64,000 bases of DNA from Gyromitra esculenta (lineage: Eukaryota; Ascomycota; Pezizomycetes; Pezizales; Discinaceae), in the NCBI GenBank assembly GCA_038503075.1, contig JBCAML010000001.1, positions 2,852,001 through 2,916,000 of the forward strand, written 5' to 3'. This document shows, piece by piece, positions 11,140-21,663 of the stretch. Within the stretch, counting starts at the first letter, position 1; each line of letters opens with the position of its first letter. Under the pieces are notes generated by a model. It was not told where the DNA came from, did not search any database, and saw nothing but the letters and a program-made list of their open reading frames with translations. A program made the translations under genes and the position numbers.

Positions 11140-13711
11140 ATGGCGTCAGCTCTACCCCCTCGAAATGATGGGCCCGGCGCCGGATTCTGGGATAGTTTCC
11201 AGCGCGAGTTTCTCAACCTTATGAGTTTCGGCTATCTTGACGACGGCGACAATGCAGGCGTTTTCGCGGCTGATGCTGGTGCTGGTGTCGGTGTCGGTGA
11301 CGGTGTCGCGCGCGGCGTCGAGAATGCAGTGGCGATGAAAGCAGCGGGGAAAAATACAAGCAGCCAGGAGAGCTTGAGTGTGAGAAATGTCTTCGCTTAT
11401 ATTACTAGCCCCTGGGCTGTAATGTGTCTCTTTATGGTATGTTTTGACAGCTCTAGTTCACCTATGTCTACACCTTTGCTTTCCACTTTTTTCCCTACCT
11501 CCACCCTACCAGATTAAGTTCTGACAGCCAACATGCTCACCACAATGGTAGGCGGTAATTCTAAACCGGACCATGATCTATGCTTCCCTTCGCCGGCCAC
11601 TCCGCCTTCCCTTCAAAATACGGCTTGCCCTACGTCTCGCTCCGATCATTCTTAGTCTATGGCACGTACGCAGGCTCCTTCTCGCAATGCGTTGCCAATC
11701 CAGCGAGATCTATAAACGCACAGAAAGCTCCAGTTTAATTTACAATGTCGGCTTCGCTGGGACCTGGTGGATGGACGACCGCCGAGTCTGCGAAGTCGCT
11801 GGAATGACTCCCAACGAAGCGTGGGTTTATAATGTCGCGGAATGGGGCGGGTTATCGCCACCGGAGGATTCCGAGGAAGGTGTACAGAAGCTTCCAACGC
11901 CGAAGGGGAGTTTAGAGTTGCTGTGGCCGTTGTATCAGACACTCTGTCTTAGCCAATTTATAGAGATTTTCACGTGCGCAATTACAGGACGGAATCCGGC
12001 GGCAGAGACAGGAATGACATTGCTGGAGCATTCGTTGGCATTTGCAGAGGCTGAGACGCAAGCAAAACGAAGGACATTCGCTATCCAGCCCGCACCGCTT
12101 AAGGAGGCGGATCCTGAAATTGTCAAAATGGAAGATGAGAAGAAAGAGCAAGAACAAGTAGTTAAAGTTTACAGCGACAAGAACGTCCCCCCGGAGGTCC
12201 TCTACATCGGGCTCATCTCAGCACTCGGGCATCTCACGTCCCACACCCTTGGGGTGTTCGGACTTCAGTCCCGATATCGACTTCTCTCAACAGGTTTCTT
12301 CGGGATCGCCTTCCTTGGTGGATTCGCATGGGCCCTGCGTCGCGGTGGGTCTACAGGAGTACTCGACTTCCCAACTGTATGTGTAGTTGGCTTCATCCCG
12401 CACCTGCTCATCTTTGCCGGGATCTCGCTCTGCGCGGGAATTTACGTATTTGCGTTGTTAATGTCATCGCTATTCCCACCACCACCATCGCCCGCTCGGC
12501 CGAGCTTTAAACGCGGTTTTGATAACTTACGCGCGAATCTCACATTAAATTCCGTTTCGATTAATATGAGTGAGGATTTCTATACTACACTGTTAAAATT
12601 AGGATTCCTATGCCTCACTGCTGCGTCCGAGGCGACCTATCTCAATGAAGGCCGCAGTGTGCGACTCCCTGCATGGACATGGCTGGAGAGCCAGAAGGCG
12701 AAAGTCTTGGATAGCCAACGGCGTATGGGTGTTGGCATAACTGGTGGATCTAAAGTAGCGGAGTCTGGTCAAGGAAAGGGACCGTATGCGAGGGAGAGGA
12801 AAGACGTTAAGGGTCTAATTGGTGCAAAAAAGGCAGCGAATGCAGGGAAATGGGGTGGAGCAGGTGAACTCATGAGAGGTGTTGGTGTTGTGGGTGTTCG
12901 CTGCACTACGAGCTGGGTGTGGCGGCTATTTGGGGTCCGACGAAGGAACGAGACGATAGAACAGCAAGTAGTTGATGGGGTATTCGGAGAAGAACCAGAA
13001 GCCGAAGCCGGATATGAGGGTAGCGCGCTATATAGCCGTTTGCTACGCGGCCACCTTTGGGGTGAAACCGACGAGTCCGGCGACTACAATCCCGCTTCTA
13101 CCGACGTTGCCGATGATGGAGACGACGTTGCTACCGTCATCTCCGACTCGGAATGGGAGTCCGATTATGGTTCCAGGTATGGTTCGCGCGAGACCACACC
13201 AACCGCCAGCACCCCCCGCCCACACCGGCACCACACCCCGCCTTCCTTCGCAGAAATCTTCAGTACCCCCCACGACTTGGCTTCTCTCATCGACCCACAA
13301 ACACCTGAACAACGGGGTCAGGCCCGTGTCATGGCCAAACATCTCGCATCTCCATTTATCCTCACTCGTAGTGGCTATGAGCGGACCCTTGAAGCCGACC
13401 GGGCTCTTCTCCATCCTGGACAAGATGAGGAAAAGACTCTTGAATCAGTACTCCTTCATCAGCGACGAAATCGACAATTAAAGGACGGTGAGCGATATAA
13501 AGAGGGAGAAGAGGAAGACGATGAGCATGAGAGTGAGGGAGGGCCGCAGTGTGTGGTGTGTCAGAGCGCCCCAAGGACCATTTTAGTGTGGCCTTGTCGG
13601 TGTTTGGCGCTGTGTGAGGACTGTAGAGTTTGTTTGGCGTTAAACAACTTTGCGAATTGCGTTACTTGTCGGAGTCCACTTGAAGGTTTCAGTCGCATTT
13701 ATATTCCTTAG
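11140..13711 (+). CDS. Asi1/Asi3-like membrane RING ubiquitin ligase
   Basis: Probable inner-nuclear-membrane or ER E3 ubiquitin ligase of the fungal Asi type. In yeast the Asi complex degrades mislocalised membrane proteins and certain transcription factors. Exon 1 is 11140-11436 and exon 2 is 11552-13711, giving 818 residues. The intron acceptor is the TAG at 11549-11551, which restores the frame into VILNRTMIYAS. Several hydrophobic segments are visible: around residue 95-100 into the start of exon 2, another at roughly 310-330, and further ones at 345-400. A long acidic and Ser-rich linker follows. The C-terminus carries the RING-type zinc site: CVVC, then PCRCLALCEDC, then CVTC, ending close to the last residue. 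The cysteine-rich PC-x-CLxLCxxC form, without the usual His, is characteristic of this group. The N-terminal 60 residues are Gly/Ala-rich and poorly constrained. Confidence 0.85.
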
Positions 13712-14779
13712 AATTGAGAATTTTGGTTGAAGGTTTTTCTGTATGATATATTCAGGGTAGACCCGAGGGGGCACAGTGGAGTGAGTTTGGTTTTTGTTTC
13801 GGTTTCGGTCTTTATTGGGTTTCGGGTGATTGATATTGAGTTACTTCGTTAGCTTTGTTTTTGTTTTTTGCATTTTGTTTTTTTTATCTTTTATATACAT
13901 ACAATCTTCGGACAGAAAGTGGGTATTACATTACCAGCATAAAATTCATAACATTTTCGTTGATCCCTTCAGTACTTTGTTTTATAAATTCACTTACATT
14001 AAGATGAACTTACTTTATTTTACTACTGGGCTGTATCCCCCGTATAGTTGAAACTCCGAATGTGATCCCAATACTTGACGCACGTGAATGTTACAGCAAA
14101 CATACTCTATCACTTAGAATCCACCGAGTTAACTATGTTGGATATACTACTGTAGTACTCTCTGGTCCCGCTCGACCCTAGGCCTGCGCAGTCACGCGCA
14201 CAACCCTTTACCCTATGGCCGCAACACTTGTGGTCCTAGTAGTGCCAAAAGTATTAGATAGTATAAGTTGGGGGTATTTAGATCATGTACCGCAGCATAA
14301 CTATTATTACTATCTGCTACTTCCTACAAGCCACGCTGCAGCTGCCCATTAGGTGAATAAAACTACTTGAAACCACCAACTAACTACAAAACTGAGCTAC
14401 TATAGAAGAGAGTGATAGGGTGGAGTAGTTTAAAAAGCACCTGTTACGCGAGTAAAATCTAAAGTGACATAACCATTCCTGTTTGAAGGGTAACGATTCC
14501 CGAGATGAGAGCCAATTTCTCGGGAGGATAGTTCCTTCACGCCCCATCACCAACATGTACGTAGATTCGTGCTAGTTAATGAAGCCCCGCAATCACCTTT
14601 CGCCATTCAATTTAGAGAATTTGGGAACCATCAGTCAAAACAAGAACAAACTCTCCACAGAGTCAAGGAGACAGAGTTCTATCCCAGTTTCTTCGCTCCA
14701 AACCCACTTCGAAATCATTTCATCTACGCCATAACCATTACTCAAGTGCTATCCAATCCCAGCCCCGAGCAGTGTGAGC
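13712..14779. other. Intergenic stretch, about 1.07 kb
   Basis: T-rich sequence just after the Asi-like gene (13790-13900) is likely its 3' UTR. The rest holds no supportable gene. The CA/CT-rich segment from about 14560 is probably the leader of the next gene. Confidence 0.5.
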
Positions 14780-16135
14780 ATGGACAAACAAATCAATTAC
14801 GAGCTTCTGGAATTTCCTCCACCCGCATACAAGACCACTGTCGAGATGAATCGAGATGAGCAGTCTGGCGGCAGTTCCTCCTACTTTTCGCCATTATCTC
14901 CAGAAGCCCCTGCTATTCACCAAAGCGTTATCAGACCAATACATCTTCAGCTTCCAGGCGCAATTTTCAGCCCCTGGCGCTATGCCCGCCTCGACTCCAG
15001 CACAGCCGACTATCCCATCAGCGACCCCTCTTTAGTCTCAAACATTCGTCATAACAAACCTTCTAAAGAGACGAGCTGGTCTAAAAGGCATCGTTACCTG
15101 ATATTTTCAATGGCCCTTACGAATACTCCCTTCATTATTTTCTTCCTCATTGACGTCATTGGGACCCAGTTCCCGATGTCATCTTTCTACCACAGAGCAT
15201 TATATGTCACCGGCGGTGCTTCACAGAATGGACTTCCATTCCATATCATCTATACTGCTGTCGCACTATTGACGGCTTTGTCAAACATTAATTTCTTTTC
15301 ACGATACCGGAAGGCCGTTCGGCTTGAGATGCGTCCGCCAAATAAATTACAAGGGAAATTCTTCGACAAAATTTTCCTGTGGGGCTTGTTCCTAGTTATG
15401 GTACCTTTGGTAGTGGTTTGGCCATTTGCAGCCTTCCGATTCCATAACATCATCAAACCGGTCTTCCCGACCTGCAGAGAGAGAGGCTTTGGTAGCAGCA
15501 TACTCCTAAAGGTTGCCAATGGCACATTTTCGCCCCTTCAAGCTCCGCTAAACAGTAACACTGCAACTATCTCATCCACCAGTAACCCTGATACCGGCTT
15601 TAGGTTAGATCTGTTTACGATAACCCCATCGAGTGAGGATATCAGCACGTTTTTTGTCACGCCGCAACCCAACTCGATTTCCCCGCCGTCCTTGATCCCA
15701 AGGATTCAGGATAAGTCGATGACATTCCATATGGTGGCTCATACCTACGACTTCAACTTCACTGGCCCATCCACTTCTCTTCCTTCATCCTCCTCGCAGT
15801 ACACTAAACGCGGTAACTTCTCGGATTACCCGCTCTCTTATCTCTCGTTCCCATCACTAAACTTGCCGCTTCGTAGCTCCCGTAAAGGGAGCTGGTCAAC
15901 CATCGGAAATCCAAAAAGCCCACCTAGTTTAGAAATGGTAGATGCTAACCCCAAGCAGACAACACTGATTCGAACTGTGGAAGGTGAGAAGGGGGACGGG
16001 AAATGCACACACCTGAGGATGTGTTCGACATGGACAGTTGAGGAGATGGCCGGGGACGTGAACACCATGGAGAGTGTTTTGGTAGTGATTGGGAGAATCG
16101 GTGTAGAGATGATGAAATACGAGCTTGGTTGTTAA
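14780..16135 (+). CDS. Unknown membrane protein with three predicted helices
   Basis: Single-exon frame of 451 residues starting at the ATG at 14780. I do not recognise a family. The N-terminal 110 residues are polar and Pro/Ser-rich and likely cytosolic, with a PPPAY motif (a PPxY-type WW-ligand signal, possibly an adaptor site for Nedd4-type ligases). Three hydrophobic segments follow at about residues 112-135, 155-176 and 197-220. The remaining 230 residues are Ser/Thr/Pro-rich with NxT/S sites and late cysteines in CTHLRMCSTW, consistent with a lumenal or extracellular domain. Similar lineage-limited membrane proteins are common in Pezizomycotina. A small 3' intron cannot be excluded. Confidence 0.65.
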   Translation: MDKQINYELLEFPPPAYKTTVEMNRDEQSGGSSSYFSPLSPEAPAIHQSVIRPIHLQLPGAIFSPWRYARLDSSTADYPISDPSLVSNIRHNKPSKETSWSKRHRYLIFSMALTNTPFIIFFLIDVIGTQFPMSSFYHRALYVTGGASQNGLPFHIIYTAVALLTALSNINFFSRYRKAVRLEMRPPNKLQGKFFDKIFLWGLFLVMVPLVVVWPFAAFRFHNIIKPVFPTCRERGFGSSILLKVANGTFSPLQAPLNSNTATISSTSNPDTGFRLDLFTITPSSEDISTFFVTPQPNSISPPSLIPRIQDKSMTFHMVAHTYDFNFTGPSTSLPSSSSQYTKRGNFSDYPLSYLSFPSLNLPLRSSRKGSWSTIGNPKSPPSLEMVDANPKQTTLIRTVEGEKGDGKCTHLRMCSTWTVEEMAGDVNTMESVLVVIGRIGVEMMKYELGC

Positions 16136-17526
16136 AGATATAATGACCGATATTTGGAATTTTCGAGATAGGATATGTGTGCGACTAAATTGTATTTTTT
16201 GGAGACTATAGGTTTTATGAGGATTCATATGGGTTTGGGGGTTTGGGGGTTTTCAGATATTCACTATTACTTTGTGAAACATTTACCATGCCAATATATA
16301 TATACCTGATCGATATTAGTACACTCAAGAATTGAATGGAGTAAAGCGAGACGCATACGAGTCCTGTCTAGACATCTTCTTGGCCAAAAATTTGTTAAGG
16401 TCACTCGCAGGAGCAAAGCTTCTGTAAAACTACGCCCGCGAAAATTAATACGTTTGCCTATAGTAGACTGTACGAACCCTGAATAGATCTAGAGGAGAAC
16501 TCTGCTGCAGACAGTTACCCAAAGTTCTGAATACTTAATTGAGACTGAGGAAATTTCGGCTACTAAATCCTATATCCGGCCGGAAATCGTCCAGCTCTAC
16601 GATAGATGGTGGTGGTGATGGTCGGTGATGACACAGTCCGCGGGGTCCGGGACGAGGAAAGAGAAAGGTATGTCTTAAGGTACTTTGTAGTTGTGAATGG
16701 TCTGCCTTGGGCTCCTGGATAAATGGAGGACATGTCCCGAAACATCTCGAGGAGCTAAAATACTCCCACATTAGGCTCCTCTCCACCCATTAGTTCCTTA
16801 GCTACCGCCCACATGTACAGCAACGTTAACAGCAAGCTGTTGATACGGGGTTAGCCGCGGAACTACCATACACTATACAGCGAGACCTCCATGCGATACC
16901 ATAACAAAAACAGTGTAGCCCTCAAGGTTCCTCGTACCCATAGACCCTCTACCTTTTTCTATATTGATATCCTGAGTGAATTGCCTTGCGAGCCACGCTG
17001 TTAGTAACGGGAAGCCGCCGCAGCGATAGAGCATTTTCTCCACGAGATTCAATTTTAGACCATCTGGTATCAAGACTAAGGAGATGGATGGTTTGAAACA
17101 CCCCAACGATCTAGAGAAAGGTTATAGTTCCGCTAACTATATATATTTCTCTCAAAGTGTGTCGAACCTTTTCGCGCGGCTTATATGCAGGAATTTTTGG
17201 CTAAGGCTGGAGCTGGCATAGGATGGTAACCCCATGAAACTCGTCGTCGATATAACCACTTACGTTACTACAACAAAGCAGGCGAAAGTCCCTAGGTATA
17301 CAATGACCGTATTCAATATGTAAGGGTGTCTCCTTATCAGTTATAAGACATGTTCTATACTCCGACTTCTGAGTACATTTTAGAACAATCGGCCAACTCA
17401 CAGTTGGGAAGAAATCAAATCAGCGTCTATCAGAAAACAGAAGTCTAACTTTATACGATACCAAACCCCCAAACCAAGACCATCCACGCTTCTACTTAAT
17501 ACCTTTCCCCCATTTCATCCTCCAAT
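16136..17526. other. Intergenic stretch, about 1.4 kb
   Basis: No gene or bounded repeat is recognised. A GGGTTTGGGG repeat at 16230-16250 is probably part of the 3' flank of the upstream gene. The frames at 16535-17401 show no family motif or splice partner. Confidence 0.5.
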
Positions 17527-18768
17527 TCACTCCAATTTTCCTCTACTATCAGGTTCCACCAGTCTACCATCAGCCATTCTCCAACCCGCCCTCAACTTCT
17601 TCCACCCTTCAACTCTTGGCCCATCCACCCCGCTCATCATTAACATATTAACCCATGCTCTACTTCCACCCTCCTCTGGGAATGCAGTCAAAATTCCCAT
17701 CTGCAGCTCATGCCGCCAACATGGGTACACCTCTCTATACGTATCCCCTAGACCAATCTTTGCCAGCACTGATTTCGCGAAGACAGCAGGGGTGACTAGG
17801 AAATTCCTTCCGTTGAGTGGTGATAAAGCGGTAGATTCAACTGGTGCCATTTTTGTGCGGACCCCTCCAGGCATGAGAGAAAGGACTTCAAGGTTGGAGG
17901 AGTAGCGAGTAGCAAAAAATTTATTAGACGATGTGAGTTGCTTCTGCAGGCATGCAGTGAATTTGCTAGTGAACGATTTTGAAGCAGAATAGGTTGGTGT
18001 GCCGGGTCTAGAACTATCATTTAGTCGTGCGCTTTTCGCTTTTCCGCTTTTTCGAGAAAAGAACTTACAGTGTCATAACACTCCCAATACTCCCCAAGTT
18101 TAGAATACAACTCCCCTCCCCTAAGAATTCCCCCGCCAACAAGGCCCTTGTCAGACACACCCCAAAGGACACGTTAACGTGGATATTCTGCACAATATCC
18201 ACATCTGACAACTGTGCAAATGGCTTCACGGGTGGTAGGCAGCCAACATTATTGATCAACAATGTGATCAAACAACCATTCACTTTCAACAATTCCAGCT
18301 GGCCTGTCAAGCCCAGATGTTCAGGCGATTTCGAGGCATCGGCAATGAGTGGAAGGAAACTTTGGCCTGGATGTAAAGCGGAGAGGGACTCGATAAGTGG
18401 CAGGAGCCTAGGAAGAGATCGGCCATGGAGAACTACATTCCACTATTTACAGTGCGAGTCAGCTATAAACATTACAGTATCAAATCTTCTGCCATATATC
18501 TGAAACCAATCGTCGAGAAAATATAACGTACCCCTCTGGTGGCCAGTTCTTCAACAAGCGCCTTCCCAATTCCGTCTGCAGCTCCTGTAACAAGCACAAA
18601 CGCACCATCTACGTGATACTTTCTTTCTGCAGCTGCTCCATCATGAAACACATGTTGGTGCAACAGTCGAGGTATTGATAGACTAGAAAGTAGTATTTGC
18701 AACCCAACGTACAGGGCTGTATGGATAAAAACAGCAAAGTAGGAAACAAGGCTCTTGATCTTTGCCAT
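17527..18768 (-). CDS. Membrane-anchored short-chain dehydrogenase/reductase (HSDL/KAR-like)
   Basis: NAD(P)H-dependent oxidoreductase of the classical SDR fold, probably ER-bound and acting on a lipid or steroid-like ketone or alcohol. Minus-strand exons are 18768-18532, 18442-18069 and 18007-17527, giving 363 residues. A hydrophobic N-terminal anchor covers about residues 5-30. The cofactor motif TGAADGIG is at 61-68, NNVG at about 143-146, the catalytic Ser is probably in the GSIGS strand near the end of exon 2, and the YSASK motif (Tyr near 209) opens exon 3. All catalytic elements are present. The arrangement resembles very-long-chain 3-oxoacyl-CoA reductase and 17-beta-hydroxysteroid dehydrogenase-like proteins, but which reaction it performs cannot be told. 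The upstream spacer separates it from the ABC gene on the same strand. Confidence 0.85.
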
Positions 18769-19251
18769 GGTAATGTGATGCTGAAGCTAAGCTTACCTTA
18801 CCCGACTGTATTCTGTGTTTTTATTTTTGATGTCGTGGCCGGAGATTACTAACTGGTGCTGACGCCGCCTCAGATGCAACAGGGCTGCCGCGTCCCCGAT
18901 CATCGGAATCTACGAGTGATTTTTCATGAATTGTCGGACACTTACTACATTTGGCATCTATCGCCGATCAAGCACAGCAAGAAAATAAAGGCGATCCAGG
19001 GAAAAACTGGTAGAATCGAAGTGGAACAGTGAAAGAAACATTCCACTGAAACCCCATGCGGTTGCATGGACGACAATGAAATATCTATCCATCTGTCTAT
19101 CTTGCATGGACGTCAAACAACTATCGTACTCCGTCCACCGGATTTCTAGAGTGTTTCAGATACGCTGTTCGAACAACCAAACAACAAATTCACCGCATTC
19201 TATTCATCCATGTATAAATTTTATTCACTCTGGATATTCTACTGGATATTC
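18769..19251. other. Spacer between SDR and ABC genes (both minus strand)
   Basis: About 480 bases holding the SDR promoter and the ABC gene 3' end. A near-direct repeat of TGCATGGACG occurs at about 19063 and 19104. Nothing else stands out. Confidence 0.5.
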
Positions 19252-21088
19252 TCAAACTCTCCCAAATTCTGCCTTCTTCCCCGTGCCCCTCTCCGCAAGT
19301 CTAATCCATCTCTCCACCCCTCTCGGCACCTCCTCACTAACATGGCTCACCACGACCATTGCCTGCCTAGCGCTATCAAACTGGCCACCGCCCTCTTCAA
19401 GTAACTTTAAGCATCGATCTCTCACGCCTTCTTCCATCCCTGAGAAGGCTTCATCAAGCACAAGTAGTTCCCGCTTTGGTGCGACTGCTCGGAGAAATAA
19501 TGCCAACCGCTGCACTGACAGCCCTGCCTCGCCAAAGAATATCTCATCCCATTTCCTCTCCCCGCCTATTATATCATTAAACTCTCTCAGTAGTGCATCA
19601 ACGTTCATCTGCTGTTCAGAGGTAAGCTTAGGTTTTGCCAAGAAAGTCTCGCAGAAACCGCTAGCCACAGTGCGCCGTAACGAAAGATGTTTCGGGAAAA
19701 ACGCATGTATCTCTGGCGAAGAGTGCCCAATGCGTTGCTGGATGTCAAAAACGCTAATCCCAGGCCTTCCAGGAACAGGAAGCCGAGACTGGCCGAAGTG
19801 CTTGATGGGAAGGGAATAGGTGAGGGGATGGTCGGACGTGAGCAGGGAAATCAGAGTAGTTTTGCCAGAGCCTTACAATCTTAGTACATTTAGATACAAG
19901 AATCTAGAAATAAGATTGGTCAGAGGAAATGAAGTATACCATTTGGCCCGAAGAGCCCCCATCGTTCACCGCGACAAATAGTCCAAGAGAAACCGCTTAG
20001 TATTTCTGAACCAAAGTAGGCAATTTTGACATCTTCCATCTCAACTAATGGCTCCGGTTGCTCCGGTTTCTCTTTTTCGGTTTCTTTTTCTGCTATTTGT
20101 GCCGCATCCGATATGTTAGCACCAGCCCAGACCTTCTCCAACAACCCGTCATTGCCCGTTTCCCCCTCCCGCAAGAGCTTCACTCTTTTTTGCAACAGAT
20201 CTTGCACAACAGACTCCTTCTTCCCGATTGCCAGAAGATTATTATCAGCAACATACGCAATATGTGTACTCCATGCTGGAATCACGTCCTTTGATCGAAG
20301 CCCCAACACCACCTGCGCGGAGAATTTCTGCGTATCCTCTCCCAAACTTGAGATCTTGTCCAGAAGCCTAGACAGTAAATTCTTTGATGGTGGATCAAGT
20401 CCCACTGATTCTATGTTAGGTATGATCAACCCCGATTGGCCTGAATTCACATACTAAAAGGCTCATCAACTAGCAAAATCTCTGGCTTCTTGAGCAACGC
20501 CTGTGCAATCCTTGCACGCCTGCTTTGTCCATTACTTAGCGTCATTACGCTCTGCTCCAACAGTAACCCCAGCTTTAACTCAGCTGCCACAGCGTCAACT
20601 AATGTATGTTTCTTTTGCTCGGAATCTTTTTCCGCTTCCTTGCTAAGTCTTTCACCGCCGTCCTCGTAAGGATTTCGCCCTAGGTCCACCGAGTTTTCCA
20701 ACCACTGCCTCAAATTTAAATCGAACTCCTCTCGTAAGGATTCGTATCGAGATGATAAATACCCCTCGCCGTCGGTGCCACCTGCCAACATCCCCGTTTG
20801 CTTTGAGCCTGCACCGAAGGAGACAAGCCCAATTGCTGACTGTGGCCACTTGTTGTGCGCCGCCAAGGCCGGGTATGTGCGCGCGTTAGGTGGATAAACC
20901 ACATGTGTTCCAGAGAGGATTGATAGGAATGTAGATTTTGAGGGGCCAAGTATTGACCATTTCTGCGTTGGCTCAGAGGCGGTTGGAGGTGGAAGTGAGA
21001 ATGAGAGATTCGGGAAAAGGATGGCCGAAGAAGCAGCGTAACGGAAGGAAGCGTTCTTGATATGGATTAGATATTGCGGGGGACGCAT
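19252..21088 (-). CDS. Tandem ABC ATPase without membrane domain (yeast YDR061W-like)
   Basis: Soluble protein with two ABC nucleotide-binding domains and no membrane helices, resembling yeast YDR061W and bacterial ModF/PhrA-like proteins. Their role is not well defined, and the yeast relative has been linked to mitochondria. Minus-strand exons are 21088-20455, 20410-19940 and 19871-19252, giving 574 residues. Domain 1 has an ABC signature LSNGQSRR and a Walker B ending LLVDEPF, but its P-loop reads LGPSKSTFL, three residues shorter than GxxxxGK(S/T). Domain 2 has a full Walker A, GPNGSGKTT, which exists only after joining exons 2 and 3, and a Walker B LLVLDEAFSGM; its signature is degenerate. 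The TTG-led extension upstream of 21088 is not needed. Confidence 0.85.
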
Positions 21089-21322
21089 TTTGACTAAGCC
21101 CCGCTGTCTCAATTGATAATTCCTATGTCGCAGGTTCTAATATCGAGGTGAGTCGCGGGGTTGTTTGAGGTCCCGATTTAGCCCTAACCCACGAATGACG
21201 TTTGCAGGCGTTAAATTAGCCGAGGTTCGCACGCTTTCACACACAACCTCCTACCTCTGTCTCCATCTAAATTCGCTTTTTCAATCCAAATTCGAATTCA
21301 AATCGTAAAAGGGAAATTCAAA
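21089..21322. promoter_or_regulatory. Divergent promoter region, 234 bp
   Basis: Short region between the start codon of the ABC gene (-) and the first ATG of the small gene (+). Pyrimidine-rich tracts and a CCTCCTACCTCTGTCTCC segment near 21247-21264 resemble fungal core promoters without a TATA box. Its regulatory role is inferred from position only. Confidence 0.4.
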
Positions 21323-21663
21323 ATGCTTCCCTTACTACAGCCTTCGCGCCCGACAACAACACCTGTGAGTCACCCACAACCGATAGTCTATGAGCTCTGT
21401 CACCTTGCACACGTGCTAATTGATTGCCAACAGACAGCTTCTCAGAAGCCTCAGGTTTCTCCATCGCTCACACAGAACAGATATAACCCAGCTGTACGCC
21501 ATCCAGTCTTCTTTACAGAACGTCTTCGGAAGTCGCCTAGAACCGGAGCAGCAGGAGCAGTGGGGTCGAGTCCTGTTGCCGTGGGATACGTTTATAGGGA
21601 TCCTACTGCAGAAAGTAAGCTGTAGGTTAGGCGAGAGGGGGTAATATGCAGAACCGGAGATAA
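21323..21663 (+). CDS. Possible small protein gene (three exons, about 76 aa)
   Basis: Tentative model: exons 21323-21364, 21438-21614 and 21652-21663, encoding 76 residues. The N-terminus is Arg-rich and free of acidic residues, like a mitochondrial presequence. The second exon contains DITQLYAIQSSLQNVFGSRL and QEQWGRVLLPWDTF, which have the look of conserved protein rather than chance. The alternative acceptor at 21434 keeps a different frame of similar length (100 residues without splicing). I do not recognise a family. The divergent position 234 bp from the ABC start supports a real transcript. The second frame is preferred because of its composition. Confidence 0.4.

Noticed and set aside
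12972..13481. 169-residue + frame inside the RING gene
   Set aside because: A shadow of the Asi-like coding exon, rich in Pro/Thr from its codon composition.
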